Shown in pieces: positions 1 through 6,558 of a DNA stretch of 12,264 nt. Both the position numbers and the translations under genes were made by a program. The notes under the pieces were generated by a model that was given only the letters and a program-made list of their open reading frames with translations, was not told the origin of the DNA and searched no databases. Every line of letters begins with the position of its first letter. The stretch's first letter is position 1. Source of the stretch: Desulforudis sp. (lineage in GTDB: Bacteria; Bacillota; Desulfotomaculia; Desulfotomaculales; Desulforudaceae); NCBI GenBank assembly GCA_014859075.1, contig JACUUW010000043.1, positions 1-12,264 of the forward strand, given 5' to 3'.

Positions 1-51
1 TGAGGTGCGGGGTTTTCCGGCGGCGGCTCCTTTCTGTGGGACGGAATTTTG

Positions 52-60
52 TGGTATCAT
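52..60 (+). promoter_or_regulatory. Possible extended -10 element upstream of the deaminase gene
   Basis: TG-G-TATCAT at 52-60 is an extended -10 with five of six consensus bases in the hexamer. It lies about 30 nt before the SD of the next gene. No convincing -35 is visible 16-18 bp upstream. The first 50 bases show nothing else recognisable. The call rests on one hexamer and is tentative. Confidence 0.35.
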
Positions 61-103
61 GCTGGTACTCGAAAGGAAATTGTGATTGAGAGGAGTCTTT
101 GTT

Positions 104-550
104 GTGCGCCCGACCTGGGACGAGATATTCATGGAACAGGCAAATCTCATGGCCCGCCGCTCGACCTGCCTGCGCCGGCACGTGGGGGCGGTGCTGGTAC
201 GTGACCACCGGGCCATTGCCAGCGGTTACAACGGCCCGCCTTCCGGCCTGCCGCACTGTGACGAGCGCGGCGGATGCCTGAGAGAACAGCTTGGAGTGCC
301 CAGCGGGCACCGGCAGGAAATATGCCGGGCCCTGCACGCGGAACAGAACGTGATGCTGCAGTTGGCCATCACCGGTCTCAGCGGGAGGGACACAATCCTC
401 TACGTCACGCACTTTCCGTGTTTCACCTGCGCCAAGCTCCTGGTGCAGCTCGGGGTCCGTAAAATCATTTACGCCAAGGGTTACCCCGACCAGTTTTCGG
501 CCGACCTGCTTGACGAAGCCGGAGTGGAGATTGTCGAGAGGGGTTTCTGA
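104..550 (+). CDS. dCMP deaminase family protein (ComEB-like cytidine/deoxycytidylate deaminase)
   Basis: This 148-residue protein of the zinc-dependent cytidine/dCMP deaminase fold is predicted to deaminate dCMP to dUMP in the cytoplasm, feeding thymidylate synthesis. The catalytic motif is complete: HAE at residues 78-80 (zinc His and proton-shuttling Glu) and PCFTC at 105-109 (zinc cysteines 106 and 109). Additional cysteines (52, 58, 74) lie where many bacterial dCMP deaminases carry a second, structural zinc site. I chose GTG at 104 because AGAGGAG at 89-95 sits 8 nt upstream. An in-frame TTG at 86 lies before that SD and would only add six residues. The gene ends 2 bp from the convergent next gene. 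ComEB/dCMP deaminase fits the length and motifs; a specialised nucleotide deaminase cannot be excluded. Confidence 0.9.
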   Translation: MRPTWDEIFMEQANLMARRSTCLRRHVGAVLVRDHRAIASGYNGPPSGLPHCDERGGCLREQLGVPSGHRQEICRALHAEQNVMLQLAITGLSGRDTILYVTHFPCFTCAKLLVQLGVRKIIYAKGYPDQFSADLLDEAGVEIVERGF

Positions 551-552
551 AG

Positions 553-1227
553 CTATGTTCCATCAGTCAGGTCTTGCCAGAGTGCGGGAGGGCAGACCGA
601 CCTCAGGAGGACCTCGCGGTAGTGCGACCGGCCGGAAAACGGGGTCGGGGGCCAGTCCCCCAACCGGGGCCGGGGACGGTATGCCTCGTGGCCAAGAGGC
701 GGTTTGCCCCGGTGCCGGGCCTCTAAGAGCCACTGCCGCACCAACTCGTCCTCGCCGCGGTTGACCAGGGTGGCCCGGAGGCGGCGCGCCCTGGCGGTTG
801 ACGGGCTGCAGATGAAAGTGCGGCAGGTCAGCGGGCGGGCGGGGTAGACCCGGCAGGCCTTCCGTTCGGGATCCAGGAAACAACACCGGCCCCCGGCGTC
901 GGCGGCCAGCGTGATGTCAACGGCGGGCCCGTCCACCGCCACGTGCCCGTAGGTCGCCAGAAAGGTCTCAAGGCCGGTATTCAAACCAACTGCGGTGCGG
1001 AGGTTCAGGTAGTCGATCCAGGTCAGAGGCAGGCGTTCGGCGCAGCAGCGGTCACATCCGTGGCAGGTGGTTCGCCCGGGCGTGCGCGCTCGGAAAAGGC
1101 CGGCCTCCGCAATCACCCAGTCGAGCGCCGTCAGGTAGTCCTCCACCGCGGCCGCCGGGTCAAGGACCGCCACGTCGTACCCGGTCTGCCCCTTGATCGT
1201 CCGCGTCGTGATCTTCACTTTGGTCAC
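553..1227 (-). CDS. YkgJ-family cysteine-cluster (Zn/Fe-chelating) protein
   Basis: This protein of about 224 residues has the cysteine pattern of the YkgJ/UPF0153 family: C-x2-C-x2-CC at residues 55-62 (CHGCDRCC), CC at 115-116, C125, then RPLTCRTFIC with C135 and C140. These cysteines are thought to bind a metal or Fe-S cluster; the biochemical role of the family is not settled. The start is uncertain. GTG at 1227 is preceded by GGTGA with a 5-nt gap, the same spacing as two other minus-strand genes here, and lies just downstream of a TATAAT on the same strand. ATG at 1275 and GTG at 1236 are in-frame alternatives, and the open frame extends to 1416, but the extra residues are Arg/Pro-rich and look non-coding. 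It is convergent with the deaminase and shows no terminator between them. Confidence 0.8.
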   Translation of the reverse strand: MTKVKITTRTIKGQTGYDVAVLDPAAAVEDYLTALDWVIAEAGLFRARTPGRTTCHGCDRCCAERLPLTWIDYLNLRTAVGLNTGLETFLATYGHVAVDGPAVDITLAADAGGRCCFLDPERKACRVYPARPLTCRTFICSPSTARARRLRATLVNRGEDELVRQWLLEARHRGKPPLGHEAYRPRPRLGDWPPTPFSGRSHYREVLLRSVCPPALWQDLTDGT

Positions 1228-1245
1228 AATCTTCACCCATTCAGT

Positions 1246-1251
1246 ATTATA
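1246..1251 (-). promoter_or_regulatory. Possible -10 box (TATAAT) for the YkgJ-family gene
   Basis: Read on the minus strand this is a perfect TATAAT. It would place the transcription start about 12 nt before the GTG start at 1227. No -35 resembling TTGACA is found 16-18 bp upstream. The same bases read TATTAT on the plus strand, so they could also contribute to divergent transcription of the small gene at 1360. Confidence 0.3.
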
Positions 1252-1359
1252 GCGCTCAAGGCACCCTGAAAGCATCCCTTCGGGCGCAATCCTTCCCGAT
1301 CCTGTTCCGTGCCCGATTCGTTGCCACCGGCATATGTTGTCCGGAGGGGGTGGTCGGCG

Positions 1360-1581
1360 GTGCGTTGCCGGCAGTGCGGTGCGGAGTCTTCCGAGCCGGT
1401 CAGGCCGTGGCCTCAAGCTGTGCTGACAGCCGTTTCCGGCAGCCTCGGCTTTGCGGGCCTCGGCTTCATCTACCCGCCGTTGTGGCTGGGGGTGTTCCTG
1501 GGCGTTTTAGCCGCACCGTTACTGGCCTGGGGCCGGACGATCTTCCGCTGCCGCCACTGCGGTGTGAGAAGTGAGCGGTGA
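1360..1581 (+). CDS. Small membrane-associated protein with two CxxC knuckles
   Basis: This 73-residue protein belongs to no family I recognise by name. It begins MRCRQCG, continues with a roughly 35-residue hydrophobic stretch containing Gly/Pro that could form a membrane hairpin, and ends FRCRHCG followed by a short polar tail. Two CxxC pairs at opposite ends could be brought together to bind one zinc, a layout like the LITAF-type domain; that is an analogy from layout only. The start is set by GGAGGGGG at 1343-1350, 9 nt before GTG 1360. An upstream in-frame GTG at 1309 has no SD and precedes this site. The 3' end runs into a heptamer tandem repeat. Product probably real because of the SD and paired motifs. 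Confidence 0.6.
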   Translation: MRCRQCGAESSEPVRPWPQAVLTAVSGSLGFAGLGFIYPPLWLGVFLGVLAAPLLAWGRTIFRCRHCGVRSER

Positions 1582-1591
1582 GAGGTGAGAA
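1564..1591 (+). repeat. Heptamer tandem repeat GTGAGNN, four units
   Basis: Four contiguous units read GTGAGAA, GTGAGCG, GTGAGAG, GTGAGAA, followed by a degenerate GTAAGTT. The array covers the last codons and stop of the small CxxC protein and runs up to the REP-like palindrome. It may have extended or replaced the original 3' end of that gene. Confidence 0.6.
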
Positions 1592-1593
1592 GT

Positions 1594-1656
1594 AAGTTAG
1601 GGGTCAGGCCCCTAAGTTAAAGAAAAGATCCCATATAGAGATGTCTTGCTACAAGT
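1594..1656 (+). repeat. REP-like palindromic element, copy 1
   Basis: The arms AAGTTAGGGG (1594-1603) and CCCCTAAGTT (1609-1618) pair with one mismatch around a TCAGG loop. A 28-nt core (1597-1624) recurs exactly at 9674-9701. Downstream, GAGATGTCTT (1638-1647) and a TA-N-AAG block also recur in copy 2, so the repeated unit spans roughly 60 nt. It lies between two convergent genes, so the hairpin may also help termination, though no clean U-tract follows. An intergenic mobile or REP/RAYT-type repeat is the likeliest explanation; no transposase is in the window. Confidence 0.75.
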
Positions 1657-1663
1657 TTAGAAG

Positions 1664-2224
1664 TTAAGTTCTTCCGGTGAAGATGGACTTGAGATGCGCC
1701 ACACTGTTGGTCAGGGCGAAGTAGACGTGCCCGGCGATGGACGCCGTCAGCACTACCGAAACCAGGTAGATGAGCCGGCGCACGTTGCTCAAACCCCCGA
1801 ACAGGTGGATCCACTTTTGAAAAAAGCGCGGGAAGTATAGGAGCCACCCCAGGAGCAGCACAAAGGGAATGAGCACAAGCCACAGACTGTAAAGCAACTT
1901 CTGCCCGGGGTTATACTTGGGGAATTCCGGTTTTTTTGGAGTCAAGAACAGTTCATAAGCCAGGAACTTCTTCAGCCGGGAACCGAGGTCCCGCCGCTCG
2001 GGCACGATTTCGGCCTTATTGCGGCCGTACAGATAAGCCGCGAAAAGTGCGGTAAGGACATACGCGGCGGCGAAATGCAACTTTTTGGCCGAACTCACAT
2101 TGCGCAGACCCCAGCGCGGTGAAAAATTTGTGAGTTGAAAGCCGGTCACCAGCTCAACAAGCATGGTTGGTACCAGGAGCCAGTGAAACAGCCGCACCGG
2201 TAGGGGATGCCGCAGTTTAGCCAA
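1664..2224 (-). CDS. [NiFe]-hydrogenase b-type cytochrome subunit (cytochrome b561 family)
   Basis: This 186-residue integral membrane protein should accept electrons from the hydrogenase small subunit and pass them to the quinone pool through b hemes. Four hydrophobic segments are visible (about 10-30, 48-67, 108-131, 150-172). Candidate heme-ligand histidines are H14 (in FHW), H50, H140, H166 and H177. The segment KYNPGQKLLYSLW at 103-115 resembles a stretch common in hydrogenase and formate dehydrogenase cytochrome b subunits. The start is TTG at 2224, fixed by GGAGGTGG at 2229-2236. It is the last gene of the hydrogenase operon, separated from the large subunit by a 64-nt gap holding a strong hairpin. 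Length is slightly short of typical HyaC/HupC proteins (about 220 residues). Confidence 0.85.
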   Translation of the reverse strand: MAKLRHPLPVRLFHWLLVPTMLVELVTGFQLTNFSPRWGLRNVSSAKKLHFAAAYVLTALFAAYLYGRNKAEIVPERRDLGSRLKKFLAYELFLTPKKPEFPKYNPGQKLLYSLWLVLIPFVLLLGWLLYFPRFFQKWIHLFGGLSNVRRLIYLVSVVLTASIAGHVYFALTNSVAHLKSIFTGRT

Positions 2225-2249
2225 CAGTCCACCTCCGCGTTAACAAAGT

Positions 2250-2273
2250 AACAAAGGGGTTTACCCCTTTGTT
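2250..2273 (-). repeat. Intercistronic perfect hairpin between large subunit and cytochrome b
   Basis: Perfect 10-bp arms AACAAAGGGG (2250-2259) and CCCCTTTGTT (2264-2273) surround a 4-nt loop. An 8-bp direct repeat TAACAAAG x2 (2241-2256) overlaps the left arm. Its position inside the operon suggests mRNA stabilisation, processing or partial attenuation that could set the amount of cytochrome b relative to the catalytic subunits. The arms differ from the REP-like elements by compensating AA/TT changes, so it may belong to the same repeat family. Confidence 0.65.
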
Positions 2274-2288
2274 TCACCCCTGCTCACG

Positions 2289-3716
2289 TTAGAAAACAAT
2301 CACCCGGTCCGGCACCGGCCGGTCGACCACGATAACGTGGGCGACGCAGGACATGCAGGGATCGAAGGAATGCAGCACGCGTCCGATCTCCACGGGCTCG
2401 TTGGGGTCGGCCACCGGGGTGCCGATAAGGGCTTCCTCGACCGGACCCGGACCTCCCTGATCGTCGTGGGGCGAGAAGTTCCAAGCCGTGGGGGTTATGA
2501 TCTGATAGTGTTTGATCCGGCCCCCCTCCACTTCGAGCCAGTGCCCGAGCGGCCCGCGCATGGCCCCGGTAAGGCCCACACCCACCCCCGACTTCGGAAC
2601 CTGGAAATGGCTGAAGACCGGCCGTCCGGGTTTCAGCGCGGTGAGCCATTTGCGCATCAGTCCGGCCACCTCGCGGGAGAGCAGGACCCGGGCGATCAAC
2701 CGGTCCAGCACCGATACGCCCCGCCGGTAGTCCCCGCAGGTCCAGAGCTGGGCCAGGGGGCCCCCTTCGAGCGCCCGACCGCGGTAGCGGGGCGCCTTGG
2801 CCCAGGAATAGCCGCCTGGCTTGTCCGGGTTGGGCCGGGTATCGCCCCGGGACGGGTGCTCGACCGGCGCGCCTTCGAAGTGGGTGTAGCGCAAGTGTTC
2901 GCTGATCTCCCCGGAGTCAACGGCCTCCTTGCGACCGCCGATCATGGCCGCTCCGGGGAAATGGTGGGCGGAAGCTTCGGGATCAACGGGAAACAGTCCG
3001 AAGTTCAGGAAATCAACGCCCCGCGCCCCGATCTCGAAATACTCAGGGTAGTGTTCGGCCAGGGTGTACACGTCGGGCAGCATCCGTTCCTCGATAAACC
3101 TATAGATGGTTTTTACGATCGAGAGCAAGTTCAAAACGGTGATGGCGGTCACCGGGACGCTGCCGCCCCCGGGAAGGATGCCGTGCGGGTGGGGGGCCTT
3201 GCCGCCTAACAGGGCGTCGATCTCGTACGCTTTCCGGCTCACGTCGATGGACTGAAAGTAATTGTCAATCAGGCGCTGGTTCTCGGCCCGGGGCAGGCGG
3301 CAATCGGTGGTCGACGGGGGAGTCAGCGGGCGGATTTCCGGCACCCGGACGTAGTCCGGCACGGTGAACAGGTAGAAGTGCCGGATGTGGTTCTGGAGCA
3401 AGTCGCCGGCGAAAATTAGATTCCGCAACAAATTGCCGTTGTGCGGAGGCCGGATCCCGGCCAGGTCTTCGACCGCAAAAGAGGCGGCGGTGGCGTGTGC
3501 CGTCGGGCAGATGCCGCAAATGCGTTGGGTGATGTAGGCCGCATCCCGCGGGTCCCGGTCCCGCAGAATCAGTTCAAAACCCCGGAATACGGTCGCGCCG
3601 CAACGGGCGTCGACCACCCGTCCGGCTTTGACCCGCACTTCGACCTGGCTGGCTCCCATGGTCCGGGTAGTGGGGTTTATGACTATCCTTGTGCCGGCGT
3701 TCTTATCCGTGGTCAT
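2289..3716 (-). CDS. [NiFe]-hydrogenase large (catalytic) subunit
   Basis: This 475-residue subunit carries the NiFe(CN)2CO active site that splits or forms H2. The N-terminal L1 motif is RICGICPTAH, with nickel/iron ligands C67 and C70 and with H74. The C-terminal L2 motif is DPCMSCVAH, with C454 and C457, ending at H460. RGFE with E48 matches the conserved proton-transfer glutamate. Fifteen residues follow H460, the expected tail that a maturation endopeptidase removes after nickel insertion; no such protease or Hyp protein is in the window. ATG 3716 has AAGGAG 5 nt upstream, overlapping the small-subunit stop, so translation is probably coupled. Length fits group 1/2 enzymes; the cytochrome b partner points to group 1-type respiratory uptake, although direction cannot be read from sequence. 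Confidence 0.95.
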   Translation of the reverse strand: MTTDKNAGTRIVINPTTRTMGASQVEVRVKAGRVVDARCGATVFRGFELILRDRDPRDAAYITQRICGICPTAHATAASFAVEDLAGIRPPHNGNLLRNLIFAGDLLQNHIRHFYLFTVPDYVRVPEIRPLTPPSTTDCRLPRAENQRLIDNYFQSIDVSRKAYEIDALLGGKAPHPHGILPGGGSVPVTAITVLNLLSIVKTIYRFIEERMLPDVYTLAEHYPEYFEIGARGVDFLNFGLFPVDPEASAHHFPGAAMIGGRKEAVDSGEISEHLRYTHFEGAPVEHPSRGDTRPNPDKPGGYSWAKAPRYRGRALEGGPLAQLWTCGDYRRGVSVLDRLIARVLLSREVAGLMRKWLTALKPGRPVFSHFQVPKSGVGVGLTGAMRGPLGHWLEVEGGRIKHYQIITPTAWNFSPHDDQGGPGPVEEALIGTPVADPNEPVEIGRVLHSFDPCMSCVAHVIVVDRPVPDRVIVF

Positions 3717-3725
3717 TCGCGCTCC

Positions 3726-4781
3726 TTACTTTCTTTTCAGCCGAAACTTACTCCCCGTTTTGCCGAGCCCCTTTTTCCACTCCTTCTGCAGGCGGCCGGT
3801 CAACAGGCTGCCCGCCAGGTGGAGGCCGATCCCCAGGGCGGTGGCCACTCCGGTGGCCAGCCCGACCTGGTTCGGCCGCACCCGCACCCCGGGCAGGTGC
3901 ACGTCCGGCAGGTGTTCAAAGAACGGCGCGGTCCGTTCCAGGAACTCGGGGCTGGTGCAGCCGATGCAGGGGGTGTTGGCGCCCACCGGCCAGTTCAGGT
4001 GTTCGCCGCTCCACTGGCGGCTGGGGCAGTCGGCGTAGGTGACCGGACCCTTGCAGCCGATTTTGTACAGGCACCAAGGTTCCCCGATTTCACGGGCGAA
4101 AATGCCGCTTTCGAAGTAGTGCCGGCGCTGGCACAGGTTGTGAATCGTTTCGCCGTAGAACACCACCGGCCGGTTTTCGGCGTCCAGTTCGGGTATCCCG
4201 TACCACACCAGGTGGGCCAGCGTGCCGATGATCCAGTCCGGGTGCGCCGGGCAGCCGGGGACGTTGATGACGGGTTGGTTGACCACCGCCGAAACCGGCT
4301 TGCTGCCGGTCGGGTTGGGGTGGGCCCCGAAGGGCAAGCCCCAGGCGGCGCAGGAGCCGACGGCGACCACGTGCTTCGCCGCCGCGGCCAGTTCCACCAC
4401 CGCGTCCGTCACCGTCCACGGTTCCCCGTTCCCCCGGAGACCGACATAGGCGTACCGGCCCCCGGCCGCGGTGGGCACGGTGCCCTCCACGACCAGGATG
4501 TACTCCCCGGCACGCTCGACCATAACTTTTTCCAGAACATCGATAGATTTGAAGCCCTTGGCCCCCATCAAGGTGTTACTCCAGTAAAGATCCAATAATT
4601 CCCGCAACAGCACCCCGAAATCGGGGTTCTGGCTGTTGAGCAGCGAAAGGATGTTGCCGTGACAGGTATTGGTCTCGAGCCACACCAGGGGGTGCTTCTC
4701 ACGGCGGTCGGCGTCGGCCGCAGCGGCTTGCGGCGTGTGTTCCGTCCGGAGTGCCCGGCGCGGCCGGGTCCTTGAACTCAC
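3726..4781 (-). CDS. [NiFe]-hydrogenase small (electron-transfer) subunit, no Tat signal, membrane-anchored
   Basis: This 351-residue subunit passes electrons from the active site through three Fe-S clusters. Proximal-cluster candidates are C40, C144 (VGSCAAWG) and C177 (PGCP). The usual second cysteine of the first CxxC is N43 (CHGN). The distal cluster is complete (H214, C217, C237, C243), as is the medial cluster (C252, C272, C275). Residues 304-326 form a C-terminal membrane anchor ahead of a basic tail. The N-terminus has Arg pairs but no hydrophobic segment, so there is no Tat signal and the enzyme should face the cytoplasm. GTG 4781 overlaps the TGA of the upstream gene (GTGA). None of the extra cysteines typical of the O2-tolerant 4Fe-3S proximal cluster is seen. 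Subgroup assignment needs a phylogeny. Confidence 0.93.
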   Translation of the reverse strand: MSSRTRPRRALRTEHTPQAAAADADRREKHPLVWLETNTCHGNILSLLNSQNPDFGVLLRELLDLYWSNTLMGAKGFKSIDVLEKVMVERAGEYILVVEGTVPTAAGGRYAYVGLRGNGEPWTVTDAVVELAAAAKHVVAVGSCAAWGLPFGAHPNPTGSKPVSAVVNQPVINVPGCPAHPDWIIGTLAHLVWYGIPELDAENRPVVFYGETIHNLCQRRHYFESGIFAREIGEPWCLYKIGCKGPVTYADCPSRQWSGEHLNWPVGANTPCIGCTSPEFLERTAPFFEHLPDVHLPGVRVRPNQVGLATGVATALGIGLHLAGSLLTGRLQKEWKKGLGKTGSKFRLKRK

Positions 4782-5236
4782 ACCAGTTCCCGTGGGAGCG
4801 GCCGGTATTGGGCGGCGACCAGGAAAGTGACCAAACCGTAGGCCAGGTGGCTGGCCAAAAAGCTGACACTTGTCAACAGGTCGGGCCGCAGGATCTGAAC
4901 CGGGACAAACAGCGGGCTCAACAGGCCGTATACCACCACCCAGACGGCAATACCGTACAGCAAGCCCTTGAACCAGGCGTAGTCCCGGCCGGTCTTGTTC
5001 ACGATGTACACGGCCAACAGCCCCAGGATAATGGCCAGCATCAGGGTGACGACGAGTCCCAGGGCCAGGGCCGGTGTGGTTCCCAGGGGACTCCCCGGGG
5101 GCAGGACGGCCCGGGCGGCCTGGTGGAGCTGGGAGAAGGCGGCCAGCCCGCCTACAAAGAGGATCAGGTTGACGGCCAGCATCACTACCGCCCCGATGGT
5201 GCCGGCCACCGCGCCCAAGACAATGGTATCACGCAC
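4778..5236 (-). CDS. Four-TM membrane protein of unknown function, first gene of hydrogenase operon
   Basis: This 152-residue, very hydrophobic protein has about four predicted membrane segments (near residues 5-31, 56-80, 89-112, 122-142). I recognise no named family. Its second half contains KTGRDYAWFKG (81-91) followed by a GLLYG...VYGL helix, features shared with the protein at 10019-10612, so the two are paralogues. Its stop overlaps the GTG of the hydrogenase small subunit by 4 nt, implying coupled translation and a role linked to the enzyme, such as membrane anchoring, assembly or a quinone/proton path. That role is inference. The GTG start at 5236 has AAAGGA about 10 nt upstream, rather distant. 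It matches the paralogue start (MRDTI in both), which supports the choice. No convincing promoter was found in the 185-nt divergent gap before it. Confidence 0.8.
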   Translation of the reverse strand: MRDTIVLGAVAGTIGAVVMLAVNLILFVGGLAAFSQLHQAARAVLPPGSPLGTTPALALGLVVTLMLAIILGLLAVYIVNKTGRDYAWFKGLLYGIAVWVVVYGLLSPLFVPVQILRPDLLTSVSFLASHLAYGLVTFLVAAQYRPLPRELV

Positions 5237-5384
5237 AGGACATCATTCCTTTCTTTAGAATCTGCCAAACCTACATCTAGTATTGCTTGATTGTGCGAGG
5301 CTATGCGGAAAGGGTCTGAAGTGCATTACGTTCGCGGCCCTGGGGTATGTTAGCCATACGGCGGAATGGGGGTCGGGAGGAGAA

Positions 5385-5429
5385 ATGTGGCGTCTAAACT
5401 TTTCCCCGGACGGTACCGGTCGTGGCTAG
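5385..5429 (+). CDS. Possible 14-codon leader ORF overlapping the germination permease start
   Basis: ATG 5385 follows GGGAGGAG (5375-5382) and opens a 14-residue frame (MWRLNFSPDGTGRG) that stops at 5427-5429, overlapping the GTG start of the permease gene at 5422. The permease start has no SD of its own, so re-initiation after this leader would explain its translation. The same SD is better spaced for GTG 5387, which is in a third frame. A sequencing or natural frameshift in the permease N-terminus is therefore an alternative. Confidence 0.3.
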   Translation: MWRLNFSPDGTGRG

Positions 5430-6558
5430 TCCCCGCGTGGGCTTCAACGAGGCCGTGGCGGTCACCGTCATTTTCCTCAGCTTCAAGGCCATGGTCGCCC
5501 ATCTGGCGTTGATGTTCCCGCTGGGAATGACCGCCACCTGGATGATACCGCTGATGCACCTGCCGGCGGGCCTGATCGGCTTCGCGGTACTGGCGTGGCT
5601 CCTGAACCAGTTTCCCGGCCGAACCATCATTGAGATCGGCGAGGAACTGGTGGGTCCGGTGGTGAACACCCTTTTCGCCTTCTGGTTCTATGTGTTTTTC
5701 GTCGGTGCTTCCGCTCTGTTGCTGCGCCAGTTCGCCGAGTTCATGCTCACCGGGTTTTTCCCCCGGACTCCGATCAGCGTGGTGGCCATCGGCTTTCTGG
5801 CCGGCGTCGCCTTGATCGTCTATCTGGGCCTGGAGACTCTGGGCCGGGTGGCCCGGATCCTGTTACCCTTTCTGGCTCTCGGGCTGGCGCTGCTCATTGC
5901 GCTCACCTCCAACCTGTGGAAACCGCACGGAATCCAGCCGCTGTGGGGTCCCGGGGTGCCGGGACTGGCCTGGGCGGCCTTTTCCACCCTGGGCGTGGGG
6001 GTGGAGATCCTCTTCCTGACCCTGGTGGCGCCTTACCTGCCCCGGGGACGATTGCTGGCGGTGGGGCTGCTTTCCGTGCTGGCGTCGGGCGTGGTCGTGA
6101 CGGTGGTACTGCTGGCTTCCCTGCTGGTGTTTCCCTACCCGGTTGTCCGGGAATGGGTTCTGCCTGTGTTCTCCGTGACCCGGGCGATCGAATGGGGCGG
6201 GTTTTTCATCCGGATGGAAACCCTGTTTCTGCCCCTGTGGCTGTTCTCGGCCCTGGTGGCCCACGCGGCCGCTTTGTACCTGTCCGTCGCCGTCGCCGCG
6301 CGGGCCCTGAAGCTGCCCTACCACCGCCCGTTCATCCTGCCCACGGTGGTGCTGATCCTGGCGGCTTCCTTTGCGCCGCCCAACTTTCCAACCGCCATGG
6401 AATGGGGCTTTGCGCTCACGATCCGGTGGTCGTTTATTCCCCTGGGGGGCATCGTGGCCGTCCTGGTGGCGGCCGCCCTGCTCCGGAAGCGGCGCCCGGG
6501 AAGGAGCAAGGGGAAGAAAGGCAAGGGGAGGAAGGGGAACAGGCACGGAGGGCGATGA
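5422..6558 (+). CDS. GerAB-type spore germination receptor B subunit (endospore permease, APC superfamily)
   Basis: This 378-residue integral membrane protein has about ten hydrophobic segments, as in the GerAB/GerKB/GerBB family. These are amino-acid-transporter-like subunits of the inner-membrane germinant receptor and carry the germinant-binding site. It begins RVGFNEAVAV, typical of the first helix, and ends with an unusually basic Lys/Gly/Arg tail (about residues 351-378). It is followed by the A and C subunits, giving order B-A-C instead of the commonest A-B-C. GTG 5422 is the only start that keeps the first helix intact, but it lacks an SD; a good SD lies about 40 nt upstream in another frame. 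The stop TGA overlaps an ATG (ATGA) at 6555. Such operons are normally transcribed in the forespore by sigma-G; no clear sigma-G promoter was seen. Confidence 0.9.
   Translation: MASPRVGFNEAVAVTVIFLSFKAMVAHLALMFPLGMTATWMIPLMHLPAGLIGFAVLAWLLNQFPGRTIIEIGEELVGPVVNTLFAFWFYVFFVGASALLLRQFAEFMLTGFFPRTPISVVAIGFLAGVALIVYLGLETLGRVARILLPFLALGLALLIALTSNLWKPHGIQPLWGPGVPGLAWAAFSTLGVGVEILFLTLVAPYLPRGRLLAVGLLSVLASGVVVTVVLLASLLVFPYPVVREWVLPVFSVTRAIEWGGFFIRMETLFLPLWLFSALVAHAAALYLSVAVAARALKLPYHRPFILPTVVLILAASFAPPNFPTAMEWGFALTIRWSFIPLGGIVAVLVAAALLRKRRPGRSKGKKGKGRKGNRHGGR

Noticed and set aside
1597..1624. Possible CRISPR repeat (28 nt, exact copies)
   Set aside because: The two copies are 8 kb apart with no spacer array and no cas gene.
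3441..4598. Long open frame (385 codons) on the plus strand across both hydrogenase subunits
   Set aside because: Antisense to clear hydrogenase genes with all metal-ligand motifs; composition is that of a shadow frame.
5345..5359. Inverted repeat GTATG-TTAGC-CATAC and a CATACGG that recalls a sigma-G -10
   Set aside because: Only 5-bp arms, and no -35 resembling the sigma-G consensus lies at the right distance, so neither an operator nor a sporulation promoter is supported.
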